A stretch of DNA of 64,000 nt from Nonomuraea muscovyensis (GCF_014207745.1 NZ_JACHJB010000004.1:558001-622000), one strand, 5' to 3'. Positions 34,427-42,944 are shown, numbered from the stretch's first letter. Translations and numbers: made by a program. The notes: a model not told the origin generated them from the letters alone.

Positions 34427-35451
34427 CACTTGACCTGGTTGCCCCAGAGGTTCTTGTCATCCACGTTGTCCTTCGTCACCAGCGGGGCCGGAAGCTGGTC
34501 CTCCAGGCCGTTCGGGAGCTGGATGATCGTGCTGTCGTGGTCCGTCGCCCCGGGCTTGAAGGTCTTGCCCTCGACCGCCGCCTTGGCGTAGAAGAGCGCG
34601 TACCTGGCGTACAGGTCGGCCGGCTGCGACACCGTCGCGTCGATCTCGCCCTTGCGGATCGCCTCGAACTCCTGCGGGATGCCGTCGTTCGACACGACGA
34701 AGACGTGCTTGGGGTCGTCCGGCGGCACGAGCAGACCCTTCTGCTTGAGCACCTGCAGCGTCGGCGCCAGGTGGACGCCGCCCGCGTGCATGTAGACGCC
34801 CTTGACGTCGGGGTTCTGCTCCAGGCGGGTCTGCAGCATGGACGCGGCCTTGCTGCCCTCCCATTCGGTCGGCTCCTCGAAGACCGTGATCCCGGGGAAC
34901 TTCGTCTTCATGCACTCGCGGAACGCCTCGGCCCGGTCGCGCCCGTTGATGGAGCTGAGCGCCCCCATGAGCTCGACGACCTTGCCCTTGCCGCCGAGCT
35001 TCTCGCCGAGGAACTCGCAGGCCTTCGTCCCGTACGCCCGGTTGTCCGCGCGGACGACCATGTAGACCTTGCCCTTGTCGGGCCGGGTGTCGACGGTGAC
35101 GACCGGGATCTTCTTGTTCTCCAGGGTCTGCAGGGTGGTGGCGATCGCACCTGTGTCCTGCGGGGCCATGATGACGGCCTTGGCGCCCTGGCCGGTCAGC
35201 GCCTGGACGTTGTTGACCAGCTTGGTCACGTCGTTCTGCGAGTTGGTGGCCGGCATCAGGTCGACCTTGAGCTCGCCCGCGATCTGCGGGACGTACTTCA
35301 TGTAGGAGTTCCAGAAGTCGGAGTCGGCGCGCGGGTGGTCGATGCCGACCTTGCCGCCTCCGCTCCCTTCGCTGGCTGTGGGTGTGCTTGAGCCGCACGC
35401 GGCGACGACCGCCAAGAGGGCCGCGCCTGCGACCGCCGGGCCGAGCTTCAT
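34426..35451 (-). CDS. Sugar-binding lipoprotein, periplasmic-binding type 4
   Basis: 341-aa ribose/galactose-type binding protein. Lipoprotein signal with lipobox VVAAC (Cys19) followed by a Ser/Gly-rich linker. Mature fold shows KVGIDHPRADSDFWNSYMKY, GAKAVIMAPQDTGAI and GRDRAEAFRECMK. First of the transport genes, 138 bp after the SDR stop with a tandem repeat in the gap, so transcription could continue from upstream or restart here. L-Fucose or a related 6-deoxyhexose is the inferred ligand. Confidence 0.88.
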   Translation of the reverse strand: MKLGPAVAGAALLAVVAACGSSTPTASEGSGGGKVGIDHPRADSDFWNSYMKYVPQIAGELKVDLMPATNSQNDVTKLVNNVQALTGQGAKAVIMAPQDTGAIATTLQTLENKKIPVVTVDTRPDKGKVYMVVRADNRAYGTKACEFLGEKLGGKGKVVELMGALSSINGRDRAEAFRECMKTKFPGITVFEEPTEWEGSKAASMLQTRLEQNPDVKGVYMHAGGVHLAPTLQVLKQKGLLVPPDDPKHVFVVSNDGIPQEFEAIRKGEIDATVSQPADLYARYALFYAKAAVEGKTFKPGATDHDSTIIQLPNGLEDQLPAPLVTKDNVDDKNLWGNQVK

Positions 35452-35510
35452 CGTAGGGAGCTACCTTCCTCGGGCGGGCCTGGCCTGGTGCGGGCCGGCC
35501 CTGTTGTTGC

Positions 35511-35598
35511 CTTGGTTCAGTTCGCCTTGGTTCAGTTCGCCGGGGTTCAGTTCGCCGGGTTCACTTCTCCGGATTCACTTCTCCGGGGTTCACTTCTC
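35511..35598 (-). repeat. Six 14-15 bp tandem repeats between SDR and importer
   Basis: Three copies of the type CTTGGTTCAGTTCGC and three of the type CGGGTTCACTTCTC, end to end. The last unit contains the SDR stop codon (35590-35592), so the repeat expands from the end of the gene into the spacer. Confidence 0.85.
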
Positions 35599-36327
35599 CG
35601 GCCGGAGCCGGAGTCCTTGCATGCCGCCGTCGACCGCGAGCGCCGTGCCCGTGGTCGCGCCGGCCTCCGGGCCCGCCAGGTAGGCGATCGCCGCGGCGAC
35701 CTCCTCGGCGCTGACCAGCCGCCCCATCGGCTGCCTGGCGTTGAGCGCCTGCCGTTCGGCCTCCGGGTCGTCGGCCGCCTCCAGCAGCCTTCCTACCCAG
35801 GGCGTGTCGGCCGTTCCGGGATTGACGCAGTTGACGCGGACGCCCTCGCGGATGTGGTCGGCGGCCATCGCCAGCGTCAGCGACAGGACCGCCCCCTTGG
35901 TGGCGCTGTAGAGCGCGCGCATGGGCAGCCCGGCGGTGGCCGCGATCGAGCACACGTTGACGATCGAGGCGTGGTCGGACCGCCTCAGGTGCGGCAGGGC
36001 CGCGCGGGAGACCCGGACCATGCCGAGGACGTTCACCTCGAAGACCCGCCGCCACTCCTCGTCCGGGTTGTCCTCGACCGTGCCCTGCGCGCCGATGCCG
36101 GCGTTGTTCACGAGCACGTCGATGCCGCCGAGCCGCTCGGCCGCCTCGGCGACGGCCGCCCGGACCTGGGCGTCGTCGGCGACGTCCACCTTGATCCCGA
36201 CGAACGGCTCGGCCGTCGGGGGATTGAGATCGAGGCAGGCCACGCGCATGCCCCGTTCGGACAGGAGGGTCGCGGTGGCCAGGCCGATGCCCGAGCCGCC
36301 GCCCGTCACGATCGCTCTCAGAGTCAT
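35590..36327 (-). CDS. SDR, probable 2-keto-3-deoxy-L-fuconate dehydrogenase
   Basis: 245-aa classical short-chain dehydrogenase. VTGGGSGIGLATATLL near residue 8, NNAGIGAQGTVEDNP near 85, catalytic Ser in NVCSIAATAGLP and YSATKGAVLSL (YxxxK) near 148, and ALAVDGGMQGLRLRPEK at the end. ATG 36327 overlaps the dehydratase stop (ATGA). In the Xanthomonas-type pathway the SDR next to L-fuconate dehydratase oxidises C4 of 2-keto-3-deoxy-L-fuconate; this role is inferred from position. Confidence 0.84.
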   Translation of the reverse strand: MTLRAIVTGGGSGIGLATATLLSERGMRVACLDLNPPTAEPFVGIKVDVADDAQVRAAVAEAAERLGGIDVLVNNAGIGAQGTVEDNPDEEWRRVFEVNVLGMVRVSRAALPHLRRSDHASIVNVCSIAATAGLPMRALYSATKGAVLSLTLAMAADHIREGVRVNCVNPGTADTPWVGRLLEAADDPEAERQALNARQPMGRLVSAEEVAAAIAYLAGPEAGATTGTALAVDGGMQGLRLRPEK

Positions 36328-37625
36328 GCGTCCTTCCAGACCTCGCCGCCGGGGAAACTGTGGGCGGCGATCGACTTGGCGTGCATCTCGGCGCTGAAGC
36401 CCGGCGTGCTCGGGGCGACGTACCTGCCGCGCTCGATGACGACGGGGTCCACGAAGTGCTCGTGCAGGTGGTCGACGTACTCGATCACCCGGTTGTCCAT
36501 GGAGCCGGTGACGGCCACGTAGTCGAACATCGACAGGTGCTGCACCAGCTCGCACAGCCCCACGCCACCGGCGTGCGGGCAGACCGGGATGCCGAACTTC
36601 GCGGCGAGCAGCAGGATCGCGATGTTCTCGTTGACGCCGCCGACGCGGGCGGAGTCGATCTGCAGGTACGAGATCGCGCCGGCCTGCAGGAGCTGCTTGA
36701 AGACGATGCGGTTCTGCACGTGCTCGCCGGTGGCGACGGCGACGGGCCTGATGCCCTCGGCGATGGCGGCGTGGCCGAGCACGTCGTCGGGGCTGGTCGG
36801 TTCCTCCACCCAGTGCGGGCGGAACTCGCTCAGCGCGTTCACCCAGGCGATGGCCGAGGCCACGTCCCAGCGCTGGTTGGCGTCGATCGCGATGGGGAAG
36901 TCGGGGCCGCACACCTCGCGGGCCACCCGGAACCGCCGCACGTCGTCGTCGAGGTCGGCGCCGACCTTGAGCTTGATCTGGCCGAAGCCCTCGTCGAGGG
37001 CCTCCTTGCAGAGCCGCCTGAGCTTGTCGTCGTCGTAGCCGAGCCAGCCGGGTGAGGTGGTGTAGGCGGGGTAGCCCTCGGCCCTGAGCCGGGCGATCCG
37101 CTCCCGCTTGCCGGGTTCGGCCGCGCGCAGGATCTCCAGGGCCTGCTCCGGTGTCAGGGCGTCGCTGAGGTAGCGGAAGTCGACCAGGCCGACGATCTGC
37201 TCGGGCGTCATCTCCGACAGCAGCAGCCAGACCGGCTTGCCCTCGCGCTTGGCGCGCAGGTCCCACAGGGCGTTGACCACGGCGGAGATCGCCATGTGCA
37301 TGACGCCCTTCTCCGGCCCCAGCCAGCGCAGTTGCGAGTCGTCCACCATCTCCTTGTAGAGCGCGCCGAGGTCCTCGGCGTCCCTGCCGACCACGTACGG
37401 CTCCAGCGCGCTGATCGCGGCCGTCTGCACGTCGTTGCCGCGCCCGATCGTGAACGCGAACCCGTGCCCGGAGAACCCGTCGTCCGTCCTGAGCACCACG
37501 TAGGCGGCGGAGTAGTCGGGATCGGGGTTCATCGCGTCGGAGCCGTCGAGTTCGCGCGAGGTGGGGAAGCGCACGTCGTGCGTCTCCATCGCCACGATCC
37601 GGTACGGGGCCTTCGCCGCGGTCAT
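36324..37625 (-). CDS. L-fuconate dehydratase
   Basis: 433-aa enolase-superfamily dehydratase of the L-fuconate dehydratase (ENOSF1) clade, recognised by THDVRFPTSRELDGSDAM near the N-terminus and AFTIGRGNDVQ near 60. Catalytic elements: IKLKVGADLDD (KxK, near 220), IAIDANQRWD and HWVEEPTSPDD (metal Asp and Glu), ATGEHVQNRIVFKQ, and CPHAGGVGLCE with the catalytic His near 350. Removes water from L-fuconate to give 2-keto-3-deoxy-L-fuconate. ATG 37625 overlaps the FAH stop (ATGA). Strongest anchor for the pathway assignment. Confidence 0.88.
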   Translation of the reverse strand: MTAAKAPYRIVAMETHDVRFPTSRELDGSDAMNPDPDYSAAYVVLRTDDGFSGHGFAFTIGRGNDVQTAAISALEPYVVGRDAEDLGALYKEMVDDSQLRWLGPEKGVMHMAISAVVNALWDLRAKREGKPVWLLLSEMTPEQIVGLVDFRYLSDALTPEQALEILRAAEPGKRERIARLRAEGYPAYTTSPGWLGYDDDKLRRLCKEALDEGFGQIKLKVGADLDDDVRRFRVAREVCGPDFPIAIDANQRWDVASAIAWVNALSEFRPHWVEEPTSPDDVLGHAAIAEGIRPVAVATGEHVQNRIVFKQLLQAGAISYLQIDSARVGGVNENIAILLLAAKFGIPVCPHAGGVGLCELVQHLSMFDYVAVTGSMDNRVIEYVDHLHEHFVDPVVIERGRYVAPSTPGFSAEMHAKSIAAHSFPGGEVWKDA

Positions 37626-38467
37626 GCCTGCCCCACCGTCTGGCGCTGGCGGCCCAGCCCCTCGATCTCCAGCTCCATCACGTCACCCGCGCGCAGGTAC
37701 GGCTGGCCGGGGATGCCCAGCGCGACGCCCGCCGGCGTGCCGGTGTTGATGACGTCACCTGGCTCCAGCACCATGAACCGGCTGAGGTAGCGGACGATCT
37801 CCGCCACGTCGAAGATCATGTTCTTGCTGTCGCCGTCCTGGCGCAGCTCGCCGTTCACCCACAGGCGCATGGCCAGGCGCTGCGGATCGGCGACCTCGTC
37901 GGCGGTGACGAGCCACGGGCCGAACGGGTTGAACGTCTCGCACGACTTGCCCTTGTCCCACTGGCCGCCCCGCTCAAGCTGGAACTCCCGCTCGGAGACG
38001 TCGTTGGAGATCGCGTAGCCGGCGACGGCGTCGAGGGCCTCCTCCCGGCTGCCGAGGTAGCGTGCCGGCTTGCCGATGACGACGGCGAGCTCGACCTCCC
38101 AGTCGGTCTTCACACTCCCGCGCGGCACCAGCACCTCGTCGTACGGGCCGACCATGGTGTTGGACGCCTTCATGAACACGACGGGCTCGGCCGGCACCTC
38201 GGCCCCCGACTCGGCCGCGTGGTCGCTGAAGTTGAGGCCGATGCAGACGATCTTGCCCGGCCGGGCGAGGGGCGCTCCGACGCGCAGCCCCTCCGCTTCG
38301 ACGATCGGCAGTTCGTCGCGTTCGAGCGCCTGGCGGACGCGCGCCACTCCCCCGGAAGCGAGGAAAGCCCCGTCGATCTCGGGCTCTCCGATGTCGCGCA
38401 GGTTACCGGCGCTGTCCATCACCACCGGTCGCTCCTGCCCGACAGGTCCTACTCGCAGCAGCTTCAC
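37622..38467 (-). CDS. FAH-family 2,4-diketo-3-deoxy-L-fuconate hydrolase
   Basis: 281-aa fumarylacetoacetate-hydrolase-family enzyme. GLNFSDHAAESGAEVP near 75, DWEVELAVVIGKPARYLG (metal Glu residues near 125), GYAISNDVSEREFQLERGG, and GDVINTGTPAGVALG. GTG 38467 fits best: GAAGGA lies 6 nt upstream and MKLLRVGP is the usual family start; ATG 38485 is possible but falls at the edge of the operator. First gene of the operon; would split the diketo acid into pyruvate and lactate. Controlled by the site at 38486. Confidence 0.86.
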   Translation of the reverse strand: MKLLRVGPVGQERPVVMDSAGNLRDIGEPEIDGAFLASGGVARVRQALERDELPIVEAEGLRVGAPLARPGKIVCIGLNFSDHAAESGAEVPAEPVVFMKASNTMVGPYDEVLVPRGSVKTDWEVELAVVIGKPARYLGSREEALDAVAGYAISNDVSEREFQLERGGQWDKGKSCETFNPFGPWLVTADEVADPQRLAMRLWVNGELRQDGDSKNMIFDVAEIVRYLSRFMVLEPGDVINTGTPAGVALGIPGQPYLRAGDVMELEIEGLGRQRQTVGQA

Positions 38468-38485
38468 ACCGCATCCTTCACTCAT

Positions 38486-38537
38486 ACATCGGATGTCTAT
38501 AGGTCCGATGCTGATAGGCATGGCAGGGAGATGTCAA
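38486..38537 (-). promoter_or_regulatory. L-fucose operon promoter with GntR operator
   Basis: Minus-strand -35 TTGACA (38532-38537), possible -10 TATCAG (38511-38516, 15-bp gap) and, downstream, the palindrome ACATCGGATGT (38486-38496). The minus-strand 14-mer TAGACATCCGATGT (38499 to 38486) equals that in front of the GntR gene at 11941. A partial third copy (ACATCCGATCC, 38554-38564) lies upstream. Between 38565 and 38830 I see nothing else definable. Confidence 0.65.
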
Positions 38538-38830
38538 GCCCCTCACACCCCCATACATCCGATCCGTGATGGGATAGAAACCCAGCAGGGGGCCACAACA
38601 GGCATGCCTGGGCGGCAAGAGATCGGAGGAGGTGGCGAGCGGAGCCGGTCCAGCCCGTGGGCCCCAGACCGGCAAGGTCATCGGAGGAGTCGCCGATTCC
38701 CCGCCGTGGACAGCCACCCCGCACGGACCCCTCACCGGACCCACGACGCCCACGACCGCAGCGATCACCAAACACCCGACGACTACTTCCGGCCTGCCCG
38801 GGGCGATTGACTGGCAGGATGTGCCGTAAT

Positions 38831-38874
38831 AGAACAACGTTCACTAAGCTTTCTCGACCAAGCGCTTGATCGAC
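38831..38874 (+). promoter_or_regulatory. KstR2-type palindrome and GAAC/GTTC repeat before P450
   Basis: ACCAAGCGCTTGAT (38858-38871) matches the KstR2 consensus AnCAAGnnCTTGnT exactly, within a near-perfect 20-bp palindrome (38855-38874). Upstream, TAGAACAACGTTCA (38831-38844) has KstR-like half-sites with a 3-bp instead of 2-bp gap. Confidence 0.6.
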
Positions 38875-38888
38875 CCCCTTCGAGGTGA

Positions 38889-40079
38889 ATGGCTGTGCGG
38901 ATCGACCTCGTCGACCAGGACCACTACGCGGACTCCGGTCCACCCCACGAGCAGCTTCGCTGGCTGCGCGAGAACGACCCCGTCCACCGGCACGAGGGCG
39001 AGCCCGCGTTCTGGGCGGTCACCCGCTACGACGACGTCGTACACGTCTCGCGGCACTCCGAGCTGTTCTCCTCGCACCGCAAGCTCGCCCTGTTCGACGA
39101 GATGCCGGAGGAGCAGCGGGCGCTCCAGCGGCTGATGATGCTCAACCAGGACCCGCCCGAGCACACCCGGCGGCGCTCCCTGGTCAACCGCGGCTTCACC
39201 CCCCGCACCATCGGCGCCCTCGAACAGCACATCCGCGAGATCTGCGACGACCTGCTCGACAAGTGCGCGGGCGAGGCCGACTTCGTCACCGACGTGGCCG
39301 CGCCCCTGCCGCTGTACGTCATCTGCGAGCTGCTCGGCGCCCCCGTCTCCGACCGGGACAAGCTCTTCAACTGGTCCAACCGCATGATCGGCGCGCAGGA
39401 CCCCGACTACGCCCCCGCCTCCGAGGACGAGGGCGACCCGGCGATGGAGGTGTACGCGTACGCCAACCAGCTCGCCGCCCTGCGCAGGGAGAACCCCCGC
39501 GACGACATCGTCACCAAGCTCATCCAGCCCGACGACAACGGCGAGACGCTCACCGAGAGCGAGTTCGACCTGTTCGTGCTGCTGCTGGTCGTCGCCGGCA
39601 ACGAGACCACCCGCAACGCGGCCTCCGGCGGCATGCTCGCCCTGTTCGACCACCCCGACCAGTGGGACCGCCTGGTCGCCGACCCGTCGCTGGCCCGCAC
39701 CGCCGCCGACGAGATCGTCCGCTGGGTCTCGCCGGTCAACCTCTTCCGCCGTACGGCCACCCGTGACGTGGTGCTGGGCGGCAAGCAGATCAAGGAGGAC
39801 GACAAGGTCGTCGTCTTCTACTCCTCCGCCAACCGGGACACCTCGGTCTTCCCGGACGCGGAGGTCTTCGACATCGGCCGCGACCCGAACCCGCAGATCG
39901 GCTTCGGCGGCGGCGGCGCGCACTTCTGCCTCGGCAACCACCTCGCCAAGCTGGAGCTGCGCGTCCTGTTCGAGCAGCTCGCCCGCCGCTACCCCCGCCT
40001 GCGCCGCACGGGCGAGGCGAGGCGGCTGCGTTCGAACTTCATCAACGGCATCAAGGAGCTCCCGGTCGTCCTGCGCTGA
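38889..40079 (+). CDS. Cytochrome P450, CYP125/CYP142-like
   Basis: 396-aa bacterial P450. I-helix VVAGNETTRNAASGG near residue 240, K-helix DEIVRW (ExxR) near 283, heme loop FGGGGAHFCLGNHLAKLELR with the Cys ligand near 345. Segments LFNWSNRMIGAQDPDY and RLRSNFINGIKELPVV recall CYP125A1, and VCELLGAP-type spacing recalls CYP142. Both hydroxylate and oxidise the sterol C26 methyl. ATG 38889 follows GAGGTG closely; GTG 38895 is an alternative. The KstR2-type box just upstream supports a steroid role. No ferredoxin is adjacent; an FdxD-like one lies at 58713. Confidence 0.83.
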   Translation: MAVRIDLVDQDHYADSGPPHEQLRWLRENDPVHRHEGEPAFWAVTRYDDVVHVSRHSELFSSHRKLALFDEMPEEQRALQRLMMLNQDPPEHTRRRSLVNRGFTPRTIGALEQHIREICDDLLDKCAGEADFVTDVAAPLPLYVICELLGAPVSDRDKLFNWSNRMIGAQDPDYAPASEDEGDPAMEVYAYANQLAALRRENPRDDIVTKLIQPDDNGETLTESEFDLFVLLLVVAGNETTRNAASGGMLALFDHPDQWDRLVADPSLARTAADEIVRWVSPVNLFRRTATRDVVLGGKQIKEDDKVVVFYSSANRDTSVFPDAEVFDIGRDPNPQIGFGGGGAHFCLGNHLAKLELRVLFEQLARRYPRLRRTGEARRLRSNFINGIKELPVVLR

Positions 40080-40216
40080 CGCCACCGGCCACGACCGGCC
40101 ACCACCACCTGCCCTGCCCGCCCTGGCCCGGGTGGGGCTGGTCAGGACCGCGCCGGTCAGGTCAGGGCAGGGCCGCGCCGGTCAGGTCAGGGCTGGTCAG
40201 GTCGGGGCAGGGCTGG

Positions 40217-41764
40217 TCAGACGGTGGCGAGGGCGTCCAGCAGGGCCACCGCCCGCTCGACGTCCGCGCTCAGCGGCCGGTCCTCGGTCCGCGGGTCGAG
40301 CTGGGAGGCCACCGCGGCGAACGCCGCCCCGACGGGCGTCGCCGGGTCGGGCACCGGGCACCCGGACCTCACGGAACCGGATGCCGCAGAACCGGACGCC
40401 ACGGAACCGGACGCCGCCCGGCCGGGCTTCGCGGCCTCGGCCGGGTGGGCGCGCTGCCGTACGGCGCGGACGGCGGCCACCAGCTCGCAGGCCAGCACCA
40501 GCCGGTACGACTCGGCGGCCCGCAGCGTCTGGCGGGCCGACTGCGCGGCGAAGCCCGCGTGTTCCTCCACCCCCCGCGACAGGACGGCGTGCCCGAGCGC
40601 GGCCGGCTGGGCGACGCCCCGCAGGTCGGCCAGCGCCGAGTTGGCCGAGTACTCCAGGATCATCACCCCCGACGCCGCCGGCGCCCCGTCGGCGAGGAAC
40701 GGGCGCAGGCCGGTGAACGCCGGCTCCACCAGGGTCGCCAGCCGGGCCGCTGACAGCTGGGCCGACTGCAGCAGCGCCACGCGCAGGTGGTCGAGGGCGA
40801 GCGCGAGCGTCGCCTGGTGGAAACCGCCGTGATGGTGGACGGACCCGCCTCCGGCGGCGCGGATGAGAGGGTTCTCGGCCGCCGCGTTGACCTCGATCTC
40901 CAGCACCCGTTCGACCCGCGCCACCGCCTCCACGGCAGGCCCGTGGACCTGCGGGAAGCACCGGTAGCCGAACGGGTCCTGGACCCGGCCCCCCCGCCGG
41001 GGCCCGCCGAGCAGGCGGCGCATCTCGGCGGCCACCTCCGCGATCCCGGGGTGCGGCCGGCCGGCGTGCACCTCCGCGTCGTACGGCTCGCTCCCGCCGT
41101 CCACGGCGTGCAGGGACAGGGCCGCGACCACGTTCGCCGCCCGCAGCGAGGCGGCAATGCGCGCCCAGGCGAGCGCGGCCTGCCCGATGGTCAGGGCGCT
41201 GCTGCTGATGAACGCCAGCGCGTCACCCGGCTCCAGCGTGACAGGCGCGGGCGGCGCGCCCCGGCCGCCGGTCCACGGCCGCTCGCCGATGAGGGTGAGC
41301 CCGGTCTCGGCCAGCGCGGTCAGGTCGCCGGTGCCGATGGCGCCGACCTCGTGCACCCGCGGGAGGTGCCCGGACCCGAGAGCCTGGACCAGCGCCTCGG
41401 CGAAGGCCGGCTGCAGCCCCGCCCCGCCGGCGAGGATCTGGTTGGCCCGCACGGCGAGCATGGCGCGCACCTGGTCGGCGGGCACGTACGGGCCGATGCC
41501 GCCCGCGTGGCTGCGCAGCAGGCGCAGACCGTGGGTGTCGCCGTCGGCGGCGGCGACGTCCTCGGTGCGGTTGGCGCCCACTCCGGTGGTGCGCCCGTAG
41601 ACGGGGCGGTGCCGCGCGATCTCCTGAGCCGCCCGATGCGCCGCTGCGGCCCGGTCCAGCCCCGAAGGGTCCGCCCGGACGGCGACCTCGCCGTGGCTGG
41701 CCAGGTCGGCGATGTCGGAGGGCCGGACCCGGACCCCGTCCAGTGTGATCGCCCGCGACGCCAC
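40217..41764 (-). CDS. hutH: HAL/PAL-family ammonia-lyase with altered MIO site
   Basis: 515-aa histidine/phenylalanine ammonia-lyase-family protein. It keeps PVYGRTTGVGAN (Tyr near 55), DPFGYRCFPQVHG (Arg near 285) and AAAENPLI. The self-processing Ala-Ser-Gly triad that forms MIO is replaced: VGAIGTGDLTALAE gives Gly-Thr-Gly. The usual NGT motif (substrate Asn) reads AFISSSALTIG. GTG 41764 follows GGAGGGG. Divergent from the hut operon, so the expected job is histidine to urocanate. Canonical chemistry is doubtful without Ser, and it may be a divergent lyase or an inactive homologue. Confidence 0.75.
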   Translation of the reverse strand: MASRAITLDGVRVRPSDIADLASHGEVAVRADPSGLDRAAAAHRAAQEIARHRPVYGRTTGVGANRTEDVAAADGDTHGLRLLRSHAGGIGPYVPADQVRAMLAVRANQILAGGAGLQPAFAEALVQALGSGHLPRVHEVGAIGTGDLTALAETGLTLIGERPWTGGRGAPPAPVTLEPGDALAFISSSALTIGQAALAWARIAASLRAANVVAALSLHAVDGGSEPYDAEVHAGRPHPGIAEVAAEMRRLLGGPRRGGRVQDPFGYRCFPQVHGPAVEAVARVERVLEIEVNAAAENPLIRAAGGGSVHHHGGFHQATLALALDHLRVALLQSAQLSAARLATLVEPAFTGLRPFLADGAPAASGVMILEYSANSALADLRGVAQPAALGHAVLSRGVEEHAGFAAQSARQTLRAAESYRLVLACELVAAVRAVRQRAHPAEAAKPGRAASGSVASGSAASGSVRSGCPVPDPATPVGAAFAAVASQLDPRTEDRPLSADVERAVALLDALATV

Positions 41765-41779
41765 CGGCCCCTCCACGTG

Positions 41780-41823
41780 TTGACATAACAGTATTCAGCC
41801 ACGATTCTGCATGAAGATATGCA
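41780..41823 (+). promoter_or_regulatory. hut operon promoter with inverted repeat
   Basis: TTGACA (41780-41785), 17 bp, then GATTCT (41803-41808). TGCATGAAGATATGCA (41808-41823; 5-bp arms) covers the expected start of transcription and is a candidate site for the RpiR-family regulator encoded 125 bp downstream. Confidence 0.5.
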
Positions 41824-41947
41824 TGCCGAACAAGAGGCGAGAACCGGCGGTCCGTGGGCATGACCTGGGGAGCGGGTTCGACGCGGGCCAGGGCCGGCTC
41901 TCCGGCCAGGCCGGGGCCTGGCTGCCGGAACGAGGAGGAAGCGGACG

Positions 41948-42832
41948 GTGAGTGATCCGATGGCCACGGGCGTGGCGGTCGCATCCGACGACGCCTCGCG
42001 GGTGGCGGCCCGCCTGCGGGAGCTGGTCGAGGGCCACCGGCTCTCGCCCTCCCAGCGGCGGATCGCCCGCTACCTCCTGGACCGCCCCGAGCAGGCGGTG
42101 TTCCTGACCAGCGTGGACATCGCCGAGGCGGTCGGCATCAGCCAGCCGTCCGTGACGCGGTTCGCCTTCGCCCTGGGGTTCACCGGCTTTCCCGAGTTCC
42201 GCGACCACCTGCGCGCCGCGCTGCGCGACGGCCAGGAACCTGCCGCCGAGCCGGCGCTCAACCCCCTGCAGGCCATGGTCAACTCCGAGATCCGCAACCT
42301 GGAGCTGCTGCGTGACAGCCTCGCCGACACGCGTCTGGCCGAGGTCGCGGCGCAGCTCGCCGCCTCCCGGCCGCTGCCTGTCGTGGGGTTGCGCGTCTCG
42401 GCGCCGCTCGCCCACCTGTTCGGCTACCTCGCCGCCAAGGCCCATCCCGACGTCCGCGTGATCGACACTCCGGGTTCGACGCTGGAGGACCGGCTGAGCC
42501 GCGCCGCCCAGGCCGGGGCGTCGTGGACGCTGGCCTTCGGGCTGCCCCGCTACCCTCGCGAGCTGCGCGAGGGCCTGATCTGGGCCCGGCGGGCCGGACT
42601 GCGGGTGGCGCTCGTCACCGACCACTCCGTCGGCGCCCTCGCCGAGCACGCCGACGTCGTCCTCACCGCGCCCGTCAGCTCGCAGTTCGCCTTCGACTCC
42701 CAGGCCGCGCCCAGCGTGCTGTGCGCCGCCCTGGTCCATTCGATGGTCTACGCGCTGCCCACCGAGGAGCAGTCCTCGATCGAGGAGTTCGAGAACAGCG
42801 CCGCCGAGCGCAGGCTGTTCCTGCCCGAATGA
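41948..42832 (+). CDS. RpiR/MurR-family regulator of hut genes
   Basis: 294-aa RpiR-type regulator: N-terminal helix-turn-helix (residues about 12-85; VDIAEAVGISQPSVTRFAFA) and C-terminal SIS domain (about 130-275; PVVGLRVSAPLAHLFGYLAA). SIS domains normally bind phosphosugars, yet this gene is the first of the histidine-utilisation operon; such RpiR/hut pairings occur in actinobacteria instead of HutC. GTG 41948 follows GAGGAGGAA. Probably controls both the operon and the divergent hutH; inferred from position. Confidence 0.84.
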   Translation: MSDPMATGVAVASDDASRVAARLRELVEGHRLSPSQRRIARYLLDRPEQAVFLTSVDIAEAVGISQPSVTRFAFALGFTGFPEFRDHLRAALRDGQEPAAEPALNPLQAMVNSEIRNLELLRDSLADTRLAEVAAQLAASRPLPVVGLRVSAPLAHLFGYLAAKAHPDVRVIDTPGSTLEDRLSRAAQAGASWTLAFGLPRYPRELREGLIWARRAGLRVALVTDHSVGALAEHADVVLTAPVSSQFAFDSQAAPSVLCAALVHSMVYALPTEEQSSIEEFENSAAERRLFLPE

Positions 42833-42944
42833 CGGCACCACCACGACCACGCAGCCACCACCGACCACGACAACGACCACGGACAACCACCACCCACAAC
42901 GAGCACCGACAACGAGCACTGACAACGCAAGGAGATCAGCAGCG

